From Falsirhodobacter sp051195255 (lineage in GTDB: Bacteria > Pseudomonadota > Alphaproteobacteria > Rhodobacterales > Rhodobacteraceae): a stretch of DNA of 64,000 nucleotides. The DNA lies in the NCBI RefSeq assembly GCF_051195255.1, contig NZ_JBNJLK010000010.1:62001-126000 (forward strand), written 5' to 3'. Shown here piece by piece: positions 35,563-43,362 of the stretch. The position numbers and the translations under genes were made by a program. Within the stretch, counting starts at the first letter, position 1, and the number at the start of each line of letters is the position of its first letter. The notes beneath the pieces are model-generated. The model was not told where the DNA came from. It saw only the letters and a list, made by a program, of their open reading frames with translations, and searched no databases.

Positions 35563-35832
35563 CCTCGGAGTCCCCTCGTTCAGATCAAGTGGCGTTCATT
35601 CGCCTCGGCCCTCCCAGATTGTCCTTCGTGTATAAAGCTTTAATGTAATTTTCACGATCATCGCCGCGGGACTGAGGCTTTTTCGAAACGCTTTGCCCGA
35701 TTTCTATACAAACGTCAGGTGTGGCGCTCACGCATGGGTTGTAAGCGTTTGATTTTATATCATTAAGGTTGCATGGCCGCCCAGAGTGCTGACCTTGGAA
35801 GCAACAGCGCCCCGGGTCGGCGACGAATCCGA
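35563..35832. other. AT-rich intergenic region upstream of RTX gene
   Basis: 270 bp without a credible gene. It is markedly AT-richer than the rest of the window, containing TAAAGCTTTA at 35633-35642, runs such as GATTTTATATCATTAA near 35751-35766 and TTTCTATACAAAC near 35700. It holds the promoter and a leader of the RTX gene. The low GC suggests either an elaborate regulatory region or recently acquired DNA. Confidence 0.5.
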
Positions 35833-36732
35833 TCAGAACTCCCCGATCACATAGGCCGGGACCTGTTGTTCGAAGAACTTGGAAAAGGTCGCGACGCGCG
35901 GCGGAAGCGCCTGGTAGGGCGGGTAGTAGAGCGTCAGCCAAAGGTCCGGAGGGGTCCAGCCGGGGAAGACGTGCACCAGCCGCCCCGAGCGGATATGCTC
36001 CACGATGTTGAATCCCGGCAGAAGCGTCACGCCCATGCCTTGCGCGGCCATGTCGGCCAGGACCTCGCCACTGTTGGCGCTGAAGGCGCGGCCCGCCGAC
36101 AGCGTGATCGACGACCCGCCGTCGGACAGGTTCCACGTCTCGCGCCGGCTTTCGCCGCTATAGGCGAGGCATTCGTCCGGCGTCAGTTCGTTCGGGTGCT
36201 TCATGCCGATAAAGCGGCTTCCGGGCGCGGCCACGAGGATGCGGGGAATGACGCAGATTTTGCGCCAGATCGTGAACTTGTCCGAAGGGGAGGAGGAGAT
36301 CCGGATCGCCAGATCGTAATCGTCGTCCACGATGTTCACGAGGCCGTCCGACAACGAAATCTCGAAGCACATCTTCGGATAAAGGTCGCGGAAGGCGCCA
36401 AGGATCGGCGGCAGCACCGTCTTGCCCAGCCAGGTGGGCGCGCTGATCCGCAGGCGGCCCTGATCGGACTTGTGGGCGTTCATCACGTCACGGCGCGCCG
36501 CGTCCAGCGCCTGCATGGCGGGCTGGATCTGCGCGGCATAGACCGCCCCATCCGCCGTCAGCGACACCTGCCGCGTGGTGCGCACGAACAACTGCACGCC
36601 AAGATCCTCCTCCAGCGCGGCGATGGCGCGGGTCACGGCGGCCGGGGTCATGTCCAGCTCGCGGGCGACCTGCGCGAAGCTCTTCTTCTCGGCCGCCATA
36701 AGGAAGGTGCGGAGCGCCTTGTAGTTGTTCAT
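35833..36732 (-). CDS. LysR-family transcriptional regulator of the quinone-stress cluster
   Basis: LTTR of 299 residues. Helix-turn-helix at about 18-42 (SFAQVARELDMTPAAVTRAIAALE) and LFVRTTRQVSLTADGAVY, followed by a co-inducer-binding domain starting GRLRISAPTWLGKTVLPPIL. It is divergent from an alpha/beta hydrolase gene with 123 bp between, the standard position for an LTTR controlling its neighbour. T-N11-A type palindromes occur in this gap and before two further transcription units of the cluster, so it may control the whole set. In Firmicutes the similar mhq genes are controlled by a MarR protein instead. Effector unknown. Confidence 0.88.
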   Translation of the reverse strand: MNNYKALRTFLMAAEKKSFAQVARELDMTPAAVTRAIAALEEDLGVQLFVRTTRQVSLTADGAVYAAQIQPAMQALDAARRDVMNAHKSDQGRLRISAPTWLGKTVLPPILGAFRDLYPKMCFEISLSDGLVNIVDDDYDLAIRISSSPSDKFTIWRKICVIPRILVAAPGSRFIGMKHPNELTPDECLAYSGESRRETWNLSDGGSSITLSAGRAFSANSGEVLADMAAQGMGVTLLPGFNIVEHIRSGRLVHVFPGWTPPDLWLTLYYPPYQALPPRVATFSKFFEQQVPAYVIGEF

Positions 36733-36772
36733 CCCGATTGTTTCACTCCATGCAACTCATTCGTGATGATTA

Positions 36773-36785
36773 TTGCCCTTGGCAA
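36773..36785. promoter_or_regulatory. LTTR-type T-N11-A palindrome in LysR/hydrolase gap
   Basis: TTGCCCTTGGCAA is a perfect 5-bp inverted repeat with 3-bp centre and fits the T-N11-A rule for LysR-family sites. It lies 71 bp before the hydrolase ATG and 41 bp before the LysR ATG, where an LTTR would repress itself and activate the hydrolase. Confidence 0.5.
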
Positions 36786-36855
36786 CGGCGGGCAAGTGCC
36801 ATAGCCTTTCCTCATCGAAGACACGCAACCCGCTCAGATGAAAAGGAAACATATC

Positions 36856-37692
36856 ATGCCCACGATCCTCACCGCCGACGGCACCGACATCTTCTTCAAG
36901 GACTGGGGTCCGAAGGACGCCCAGCCGATCATGTTCCACCACGGCTGGCCCCTGTCCTCGGACGACTGGGACGCGCAGATGCTGTTCTTCGTCGGGCAGG
37001 GCTTCCGCGTCATCGCCCATGACCGGCGCGGGCACGGCCGTTCGGCGCAGGTTTCGGATGGGCACGACATGGACCACTACGCCGCCGACGCCGCGGCCGT
37101 GGTGGAAGCGCTGGACCTGCGCAACGTCGTCCATATCGGCCATTCCACGGGGGGCGGCGAGGTGGCCCGCTATGTCGCGCAATATGGCCAGCCGGCGGGA
37201 CGCGTGGCCAAGGCAGTGCTCGTGTCCGCCGTGACGCCCCTGATGCTGAAGACGGACGCCAATCCCGAAGGCACACCGATGGAGGTGTTCGACGGCTTCC
37301 GCAACGGTCTGGCCGCCAACCGCGCCCAGTTCTTCCGCGACGTGCCGGCGGGCCCCTTCTATGGCTTCAACCGCGAAGGTGCTGCGGTGCAGGAGGGTGT
37401 GATCCAGAACTGGTGGCGGCAGGGGATGACGGGTTCGGCCAAGGCGCATTACGACGGGATCAAGGCCTTCTCCGAAACCGACCAGACCGAGGATCTGCGG
37501 GCCATCACCGTCCCCACGCTGGTGCTGCACGGCGAGGATGACCAGGTCGTCCCGATCGACGCCGCCGCCCGCAAGGCCATCACGCTGCTGCGGAATGGCA
37601 CGCTCAAGACCTATCCCGGGTTCTCGCACGGGATGCTGACCGTGAACGCCGACGTGCTGAACAAGGACCTGCTGGACTTCGTGAAGGCCTGA
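36856..37692 (+). CDS. Alpha/beta hydrolase of the non-heme haloperoxidase type
   Basis: Cytosolic alpha/beta hydrolase, 278 residues. Catalytic elements: oxyanion region FHHGWPLSSDDWD, nucleophile elbow GHSTGGGE, acid in LHGEDDQVVPID, and His in PGFSHGML. The GHSTGGGE elbow and the RRGHGRS segment are those of cofactor-free haloperoxidases/perhydrolases (Cpo group), whose peroxidase activity is generally a side reaction of an esterase. I start at ATG 36856 (MPTILTADG) with AAAAGGAAAC upstream rather than 36838. It forms its own unit, closed by a strong terminator, next to the LysR gene. Confidence 0.85.
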   Translation: MPTILTADGTDIFFKDWGPKDAQPIMFHHGWPLSSDDWDAQMLFFVGQGFRVIAHDRRGHGRSAQVSDGHDMDHYAADAAAVVEALDLRNVVHIGHSTGGGEVARYVAQYGQPAGRVAKAVLVSAVTPLMLKTDANPEGTPMEVFDGFRNGLAANRAQFFRDVPAGPFYGFNREGAAVQEGVIQNWWRQGMTGSAKAHYDGIKAFSETDQTEDLRAITVPTLVLHGEDDQVVPIDAAARKAITLLRNGTLKTYPGFSHGMLTVNADVLNKDLLDFVKA

Positions 37693-37714
37693 CGCCGGAC
37701 CGATCCCGTCACCC

Positions 37715-37748
37715 GCGCCACGTCCGAAAGGGCGTGGCGCTTTTCGTT
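37715..37748 (+). terminator. Rho-independent terminator after alpha/beta hydrolase
   Basis: Stem GCGCCACG (37715-37722) pairs perfectly with CGTGGCGC (37733-37740), extended by a CC/GG pair in the loop, and is followed by TTTTCGTTT. It ends the hydrolase transcript 20 bp after its stop, so the downstream cluster needs its own promoter. Confidence 0.88.
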
Positions 37749-37755
37749 TCGCCCC

Positions 37756-37810
37756 CACCATTGCGCCAATCGCAATGGTGAATGCCGAACGCGTGGTATT
37801 ATCATCAACG
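37756..37810. promoter_or_regulatory. Operator/promoter element 1 of the quinone-stress cluster
   Basis: Perfect 10-bp inverted repeat CACCATTGCG (37756-37765) and CGCAATGGTG (37771-37780) with 5-bp centre. TATTAT at 37797-37802 is a good -10 element, and no -35 consensus is present, which puts the palindrome at about -40, the activator position of LTTRs. The 55 bp match 39421-39475 without gaps at 37 positions. It drives the ring-cleaving dioxygenase and nitroreductase genes. Confidence 0.65.
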
Positions 37811-37853
37811 CGGGAAAGGCGCATCTTTGGGGCAACGCATCAGGAGACACACC

Positions 37854-38786
37854 ATGACCCTTCCCATCAACGGCCTCCACCACGTGACCTCCCTCGCCTC
37901 GGACCCGCAGTCCAACAGCGACTTCTTCACCAAGACGCTGGGCCTGCGCCGCGTGAAGAAGACGGTCAATTTCGACGCGCCCAACGTGTATCACCTGTAT
38001 TACGGCGACGAACGGGGCACGCCCGGCACCGTGATGACCTACTTCCCCTTCCCCCACATCGCCCCCGCCCGCCCGGGTGTCGGAGAGGTGGGCGAGACCG
38101 TCTTCGCCGTCCCGAAAGGCTCGATGGGCTTCTGGACCGAACGTCTGACCGGGCTGGGCGTCCAGGGCATGGTCCAGACGGACGCCTTCGGTGAAAAGCG
38201 CCTGCGCTTCCTTGGCCCCGATCAGGACGCGCTGGCCTTGGTGGAGGTGGAGGGCGATCCGCGGCAGGGCTGGACCTCCGGCGGCGTCGGCACGGCCGAG
38301 GCGGTGCGCGGCTTCCGCGGCGCGAGCCTGCGCCTGCGCGACGCGGGCGCCACGGCCGAACTCCTCCGCTTCATGGGGTATGAGGAGCGGGAGCGGGACG
38401 GCTCCGTGATCCGCTTCGGCGTGGCGAACGGCAACGGCGCCGACATCATCGACATCGAAACGCTTCCTGGCGCCGAACATGCCGAACAGGGCGCGGGATC
38501 GGTGCACCACATCGCCTTTTCCGTCCCCGACCGCGCGTCGCAGGACGAGGTGCGCAAGGCGCTGGTGGACACCGGCTGGCAGGTCACGCCCCCCATTGAC
38601 CGCGACTATTTCTGGGCGATCTACTTCCGTACGCCGGGCGGTGTGCTGTTCGAGGTGGCCACCGACGCACCCGGCTTCGACCGCGACGAGGACCTCGCCC
38701 ATCTTGGCCAGTCCCTGAAGCTTCCCCACCAGCACGAGCCGCTTCGCGCCCGTCTGGAACACCACCTGCAGCCGATCACCGACTGA
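37854..38786 (+). CDS. mhqO: VOC-family ring-cleaving dioxygenase (MhqO-like)
   Basis: Two-module vicinal-oxygen-chelate protein of 310 residues. N-terminal module: GLHHVTSLASDPQSNSDFFT (first metal His) and YYGDERGTPGTVMTYFPFP; C-terminal module: GSVHHIAFSVPDRASQDEVR (second His) and FRTPGGVLFEVATDAPGF (metal Glu). This layout matches MhqO/MhqA-type and other hydroquinone-cleaving enzymes. In Bacillus subtilis mhqO sits with mhqN (nitroreductase) and mhqD (hydrolase), and the same three types follow here. ATG at 37854 with AGGAGA upstream. Likely role: opening of quinol rings produced by quinone reduction; substrate inferred. Confidence 0.82.
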   Translation: MTLPINGLHHVTSLASDPQSNSDFFTKTLGLRRVKKTVNFDAPNVYHLYYGDERGTPGTVMTYFPFPHIAPARPGVGEVGETVFAVPKGSMGFWTERLTGLGVQGMVQTDAFGEKRLRFLGPDQDALALVEVEGDPRQGWTSGGVGTAEAVRGFRGASLRLRDAGATAELLRFMGYEERERDGSVIRFGVANGNGADIIDIETLPGAEHAEQGAGSVHHIAFSVPDRASQDEVRKALVDTGWQVTPPIDRDYFWAIYFRTPGGVLFEVATDAPGFDRDEDLAHLGQSLKLPHQHEPLRARLEHHLQPITD

Positions 38787-38814
38787 TCGCGCGCAAAAAG
38801 AACCGGAGACGACC

Positions 38815-39414
38815 ATGACATCCACCCTGATCCCCCTGCTGCGCCAGCGGCGTTCCCAATACGCGCTTGGCAAGACCCTTGCCCTGCCGCAGGCCGAGGT
38901 TGACGCCCTGATCCGCGAAACCATCCGGCTGACCCCGTCGGCCTTCAACTCCCAAAGCTCCCGCGCGGTGATCCTGTTCGGGGACGCGCACCTGAAACTG
39001 TGGAGCATCGTGAAGGAAACGCTGCGCGCCATCGTGCCGGCCGACAACTTCGCGGGCACCGACGCCAAGATCGACAGCTTCGCCGCCGGCGCGGGCACGG
39101 TCCTGTTCTTCGAGGATCAGGACGTGGTGGCCAAGCTGCAGCACGACTATGCCGCCTATGCCGAGAACTTCCCGATCTGGTCCGAACAGTCGGGCGGCAT
39201 GGCGCAGCTGGCCGTCTGGACCGCGCTGGCCGAGGTGGGCATTGGCGCCAGCCTTCAGCACTACAACCCGCTGATCGACGCGGAAGTGGCCGCAACCTGG
39301 GGCCTTCCCGCGTCCTGGAAGCTGCGCGCGCAGATGCCCTTCGGTTCGAACGAAGCCCCGTTCGGCGAAAAGACCTTCATGAACGACGCCGACCGATTCC
39401 ACACCTTCAGCTAA
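38815..39414 (+). CDS. Nitroreductase family protein (MhqN/YodC-like)
   Basis: FMN-dependent nitroreductase-fold protein, 199 residues. Segments: LLRQRRSQYALGKTLALPQ (FMN phosphate contact region), IRLTPSAFNSQSSRAVILFG, VLFFEDQDVV, MAQLAVWTALAEVGIGASLQHYNP and WKLRAQMPFGSNEAPFGEK. These match the YodC/MhqN/YdfN branch, probably reducing quinones or nitroaromatics with NAD(P)H by two electrons. It starts 28 bp after the dioxygenase with CCGGAG before the ATG, so the two are one transcript. Named by similarity to the Bacillus mhq set. Confidence 0.85.
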   Translation: MTSTLIPLLRQRRSQYALGKTLALPQAEVDALIRETIRLTPSAFNSQSSRAVILFGDAHLKLWSIVKETLRAIVPADNFAGTDAKIDSFAAGAGTVLFFEDQDVVAKLQHDYAAYAENFPIWSEQSGGMAQLAVWTALAEVGIGASLQHYNPLIDAEVAATWGLPASWKLRAQMPFGSNEAPFGEKTFMNDADRFHTFS

Positions 39415-39420
39415 GGTTCT

Positions 39421-39475
39421 AACCGTTGCATAATGCGCAACGGTGAATGACGAAATCAGGTCATTCCCATCAACA
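39421..39475. promoter_or_regulatory. Operator/promoter element 2 of the quinone-stress cluster
   Basis: 8-bp inverted repeat ACCGTTGC (39422-39429) and GCAACGGT (39437-39444), centred exactly as in element 1 when the two are aligned; 21 of the first 29 and 37 of 55 positions agree. A second inverted repeat GAATGAC/GTCATTC (39445-39451, 39460-39466) follows. It lies 7 bp after the nitroreductase stop and 66 bp before the MhqD-like gene, so it starts a second transcript within the cluster. Confidence 0.6.
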
Positions 39476-39541
39476 ATCGTTCAGGCCATCCTGTTCCTGC
39501 GGAGGGCCTGAACACTTCGCCCAGATCATGGGACAATCATC

Positions 39542-40117
39542 ATGCACAGCTTCATCACATCGGGTTCGCCCCTGATCTTCGCCTTCCACGGCACGGGCGG
39601 GGATGAACACCAGTTCGTCACCCTGGTCCGCGACCTGTGGCCGGGCGCGGGCCTTGTCGCGCCCCGGGGCGAGGTGTCGGAACACGGTGCCAACCGCTTC
39701 TTCCGGCGCTCGGGCGAAGGCCGCTACGACATGGCCGACCTTGCGGTGCGGACGGACAGGATGGTGGAGTTCGTGCGCACCCACCGGACGCCCGGCGTAC
39801 CCGCTTATGCCTTCGGCTATTCCAACGGGGCGAACATCCTCGCCTCCATGTCCTTTGCGGTGCCGGACCTGTTCGACGGGATCGCGCTGCTGCACCCGCT
39901 GATCCCCTTCACGCCGCCCGAACAGGCCGGCCTTGCGGGACAACGCGTGCTGATCACCGCCGGCCGTCACGACCCGATCTGCCCCAGGCCGCTGACCGAC
40001 GCGCTTGCCGGTTACTACCGCCGCCAGAACGCCGACGTGACGCTGCACCTGCATGACGGCGGCCACGAAATCCGGGCAGCCGAGATCGACGCCCTTCGCA
40101 CCGCCTTCAAGGAGTGA
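39542..40117 (+). CDS. mhqD: MhqD-like carboxylesterase/hydrolase
   Basis: Small alpha/beta hydrolase of 191 residues in the phospholipase/carboxylesterase group. Oxyanion region FAFHGTGGDEHQFVTL, nucleophile elbow GYSNGANI, acid TAGRHDPICP and His in DGGHEI, so the triad is complete. GxSNGAN and the short length match MhqD of the Bacillus quinone-resistance regulon. The ATG at 39542 lies downstream of operator element 2. It heads a transcript with two pirins and an exporter; probable role is hydrolysis of ring-cleavage or conjugate products, which is inference. Confidence 0.8.
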   Translation: MHSFITSGSPLIFAFHGTGGDEHQFVTLVRDLWPGAGLVAPRGEVSEHGANRFFRRSGEGRYDMADLAVRTDRMVEFVRTHRTPGVPAYAFGYSNGANILASMSFAVPDLFDGIALLHPLIPFTPPEQAGLAGQRVLITAGRHDPICPRPLTDALAGYYRRQNADVTLHLHDGGHEIRAAEIDALRTAFKE

Positions 40118-40121
40118 TCCG

Positions 40122-40808
40122 ATGTCCATCCTCATCCACGGAAACATGAGCCGGGGCCGCTCGCGCAAGGGCTGGGCCGACGCCTTCCACACCTTTTCCT
40201 TCGGGGAGTTCAACGATCCCACCCGTCCCGGCTTTGCCCGGCTGCGCGTCCTGAACGAGGACACGATCGTGCCCGGCGCGGGCTTTGCCCCGCACGACCA
40301 CGCCGACATGGACATCCTGACGCTGGTCCTGTCAGGGACCATCCGGCACGAGGACAGCCTTGGCAACGTGGCCGAAATCGCGCCCGGAGAGATGCAGTTG
40401 ATGCGCGCCGGATCCGGCGTCACGCATTCCGAGATGAACGCCTCGGACACCGAAGCGGCGCATGTGCTGCAGATCTGGCTGATCCCCGACGCGCGGGGCG
40501 GCACGCCGGCCTACCAGTCGGCCCCGCTGACGGAAGGGCTGCTCGCCTCGGCCAGCGGGCCGCTGGTGCTGGGATCGGACACGCGCCTGTCGCTGCTGCG
40601 CCCGAAGGACGGTGACGTGACGCGGATCGAGGTGGCCGAGGGCCGGGCCGTCTTCGTTCACCTGGTGGAGGGGCTGGCCCGCATGGAGGGCGAACGGATC
40701 GTCGGCGGCGACGGCCTTCAGCTGACCGAAACGCCGCCCGACCTGCACTGGCAGACCGACGGGATTGTGCTGGTCTTCGACATGCCCCTGTCCTATCCGG
40801 CTGCGTGA
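40122..40808 (+). CDS. Pirin family protein (first)
   Basis: Bicupin of 228 residues. The N-terminal cupin has the pirin metal-site pattern: FNDPTRPGFARLRVLNED, FAPHDHADMDILTLVLSG (two metal His) and GEMQLMRAGSGVTHSEMNAS (third His and Glu). C-terminal cupin is shorter (YheB/YhhW type, about 230 residues). Some pirins of this type have quercetin 2,3-dioxygenase activity; that would fit a cluster dealing with phenolics and quinones. It begins 4 bp after the MhqD-like gene with AAGGAG upstream. Confidence 0.88.
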   Translation: MSILIHGNMSRGRSRKGWADAFHTFSFGEFNDPTRPGFARLRVLNEDTIVPGAGFAPHDHADMDILTLVLSGTIRHEDSLGNVAEIAPGEMQLMRAGSGVTHSEMNASDTEAAHVLQIWLIPDARGGTPAYQSAPLTEGLLASASGPLVLGSDTRLSLLRPKDGDVTRIEVAEGRAVFVHLVEGLARMEGERIVGGDGLQLTETPPDLHWQTDGIVLVFDMPLSYPAA

Positions 40809-40815
40809 GGGTGCC

Positions 40816-42396
40816 ATGACCGCGATCCCGCACACCCCCGCACCCTCCGGCGCGTGGCGCCCCTTTGCCCAGACCGCCTTCACCGTGCTTTGGGTGGCCA
40901 CGGTCGTGTCCAACATCGGCACCTGGATGAACGATGTGGGCGCGGGCTGGCTGATGACGAACCTCGCCCCCTCGCCGCAGGTCGTGGCGATGGTGCAGGC
41001 GGCGACGACGCTGCCCGTCTTCCTGTTCGCGATCCTTGCGGGGGCCGTGGCCGACATCGTGGACCGCCGCCGCCTGCTGCTGGTCGTGAACGTCTTCCTG
41101 TCGGTCGTGGCCTTCGCGGTCGCGGCGGTCGTGCAGGCCGGGGCGATGACGCCGGTCCTTTTGCTGATCTTCACCTTCCTTCTGGGCAGCGGCGCCGCCT
41201 TCATCGCGCCGGCCTGGCAGGCCATCGTGCCTAAGCTCGTCCCGCGCGAGGATCTGACGGCGGCCGTCGCGCTGAATTCGATGGGCATCAACATCAGCCG
41301 CGCCATCGGGCCTGCGGTGGCGGGGATGCTGATCGCGGCCTTCGGCCTTGTCTGGCCCTTCGCCCTGAACGCCCTTTCCACGCTGGTGGTGATCGCGGCG
41401 CTGATCTGGTGGAAACCCGCGGCCGAACCTGCACGCGCCCTTCCCGCCGAACACGTGATCGGAGGCATGATCGCGGGGCTGCGCTATGCCGCCCACACGA
41501 AGCCGCTGCGGCTGGTTCTGGTGCGTGCGGCGGGCTTCTTCCTGTTCGCCAGCGCCTTCTGGGCCATGCTGCCGCTGGTCGCCCGCAACGTTCTGGGCGG
41601 GGGTGCGGGGCTGTACGGCGCGCTTCTGGCCGCCGTGGGCGTGGGCGCCGTGGCCGGTGCAGTGCAACTGCCGCGCCTTCGGGCGAAGCTGGGGCCGGAC
41701 CGGACCGTGATCGCCGGCACCGTCGGCACCGCCGTGGCGCTGGTGACGCTGGCCGTCGTGCCCGGCCATCTGCCGGCGCTGCTGGCGGGCCTTGTGGCCG
41801 GCGCGTCCTGGATCGCCGTCCTGTCCAGCCTGAACGTGGCCGCGCAGGCCGCCCTGCCCGACTGGGTGCGGGCGCGGGGTCTGGCGATCTACCTTACCGT
41901 CTTTTCCGGCGCGATGTCGGTGGGCAGCCTTGGCTGGGGCACCGTCGCCACCCACGCCTCCATCACCACGGCGCTGCTGGTGGCCGCGGCGGGCGTGCTG
42001 CTGGCGATCCCCGCGACCCTTTGGGCCCGCCTGTCCGGCTTGCGCAAGGATCACACCCCCGCCCACAGCTGGCCGCAGCCCGACGCCACCCCGGCGAACG
42101 ACGCGCCCACGACGATCTGGATCGCCTATGACGTGCCGGTGGACCATCACGCGCACTTCGTCACCCTCATGCAGGAACAGAAGGCCAGCCGCCGCGCGCA
42201 TGGCGCCTATGGCTGGGTGCTGCGGCAGGACACCGCCACGCCGACGCGCCTGTACGAGTCCTGGCACGAGGCGTCCTGGCTGTCGCACCTGCGCCACCAC
42301 GACCGCGTCAGCGTCAGCGAACAGGCGCTTCAGGACCGTATCCGCGCCCTGCTGACCGCCGCCCCCCAGATCCATCACACCATCGGAAAGGCTTGA
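40816..42396 (+). CDS. MFS exporter with C-terminal ABM-like domain
   Basis: A 526-residue transporter of the MFS_3/EntS type. Roughly twelve helices cover residues 20-410; N-terminal segments SNIGTWMNDVGAGWLM and PVFLFAILAGAVADIVDRRR (motif A) and the middle VALNSMGINISRAIGPAVAG are typical of this exporter group. About 110 cytosolic residues follow, starting TTIWIAYDVPVDHHAHF, that resemble an antibiotic-biosynthesis-monooxygenase ferredoxin-like fold; such a tail is common in this MFS subgroup. It sits between the two pirin genes and probably exports an aromatic or quinone-derived compound. 7 bp after the first pirin. Confidence 0.85.
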   Translation: MTAIPHTPAPSGAWRPFAQTAFTVLWVATVVSNIGTWMNDVGAGWLMTNLAPSPQVVAMVQAATTLPVFLFAILAGAVADIVDRRRLLLVVNVFLSVVAFAVAAVVQAGAMTPVLLLIFTFLLGSGAAFIAPAWQAIVPKLVPREDLTAAVALNSMGINISRAIGPAVAGMLIAAFGLVWPFALNALSTLVVIAALIWWKPAAEPARALPAEHVIGGMIAGLRYAAHTKPLRLVLVRAAGFFLFASAFWAMLPLVARNVLGGGAGLYGALLAAVGVGAVAGAVQLPRLRAKLGPDRTVIAGTVGTAVALVTLAVVPGHLPALLAGLVAGASWIAVLSSLNVAAQAALPDWVRARGLAIYLTVFSGAMSVGSLGWGTVATHASITTALLVAAAGVLLAIPATLWARLSGLRKDHTPAHSWPQPDATPANDAPTTIWIAYDVPVDHHAHFVTLMQEQKASRRAHGAYGWVLRQDTATPTRLYESWHEASWLSHLRHHDRVSVSEQALQDRIRALLTAAPQIHHTIGKA

Positions 42397-42400
42397 AAGC

Positions 42401-43327
42401 ATGAGCTGGAACCCTACCCAGAATCCCGATTGCCCCGAAACCCTCGACAGCATCGAAACGCTGATCATCCCCCGCGCCCGCGATCTGGGCGGGTTCGAGG
42501 TGCGCCGCGCCCTGCCCGCGCCCCAACGCCAGATGGTCGGCCCCTTCATCTTCTTCGACCAGATGGGCCCAGCCGAGTTCCTGACCGGCGGCGGCATCGA
42601 CGTGAGGCCCCACCCGCATATCGGCCTTGCCACCGTGACCTATCTTTACAAGGGCGAGTTCCATCACCGCGACAGCACCGGCGCCGACCAGATGGTCTAT
42701 CCGGGCGAGGTGAACTGGATGATCGCGGGCAACGGCGTGACCCATTCCGAACGCACGAGCGAGGAGATGCGCACAAAGCCCGGATCGCTCTTCGGCATCC
42801 AGACCTGGGTGGCGCTGCCCGAACAGGCCGAAGATCAGGCCGCGAGTTTCGAGCATCACGGGCAGGACGCGCTGCCCTTCCTGGAGGAAGGCGGCAAGCA
42901 GGTCCGCCTGATCCTTGGGTCGGCTTGGGGCAAGACGGCGCCGGTGAAGACCTTCACCGACACCTTCTATGCCGACGTGGTGCTGGCGGCGGGCGCGAAG
43001 CTGCCCCTCCCCGACAACCACGAGGATCGGGGCGTCTACATCACTGAAGGATCGATCACCGTGGCGGGCGACAGGTTCGAGGCCGGCCGCATGATGGTCT
43101 TCCGTCCCGGCGACCACATCACCCTGACCGCCGGCGACCGCGGCGCCCGACTGATGGTGCTGGGCGGCGAAACGCTGAACGGTCCGCGCTACATCTCGTG
43201 GAACTTCGTGGCCTCGTCGCAGGAACGCATCGACGCCGCGAAAGAGGCGTGGCGGCAGGGGGATTGGGCCCATGGCCGCTTCCAACTACCGCCGGGGGAC
43301 AATGCGGAGTTCATTCCGCTGCCCTGA
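42401..43327 (+). CDS. Pirin family protein (second)
   Basis: Full-length pirin of 308 residues. Metal site in the first cupin: FFDQMGPAEF, DVRPHPHIGLATVTYLYKGE (two His), then MIAGNGVTHSERTSEE (His and Glu). Second cupin: LPDNHEDRGVYITEG and FRPGDHITLTAGDRGARLMV. Length and sequence are those of classical pirins, unlike the shorter first one. ATG 5 bp after the exporter stop. Two different pirins in one transcript suggests different substrates or a heteromer. The transcript ends here; the following 35 bp contain no obvious terminator. Confidence 0.9.
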   Translation: MSWNPTQNPDCPETLDSIETLIIPRARDLGGFEVRRALPAPQRQMVGPFIFFDQMGPAEFLTGGGIDVRPHPHIGLATVTYLYKGEFHHRDSTGADQMVYPGEVNWMIAGNGVTHSERTSEEMRTKPGSLFGIQTWVALPEQAEDQAASFEHHGQDALPFLEEGGKQVRLILGSAWGKTAPVKTFTDTFYADVVLAAGAKLPLPDNHEDRGVYITEGSITVAGDRFEAGRMMVFRPGDHITLTAGDRGARLMVLGGETLNGPRYISWNFVASSQERIDAAKEAWRQGDWAHGRFQLPPGDNAEFIPLP

Positions 43328-43362
43328 GGATCGCCCGGCGTGACGTGCGGCGTTCGGCGCGA

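Noticed and set aside
33349..35643. 764-codon plus-strand open frame antisense to the RTX gene
   Set aside because: It has no recognisable domain and mirrors the third-position bias of the GC-rich repeat-coding gene on the other strand.
39445..39466. GAATGAC/GTCATTC inverted repeat as a terminator after the nitroreductase
   Set aside because: Stem is short and AT-rich with no following T-run; it overlaps the promoter-like element and is better treated as part of that.
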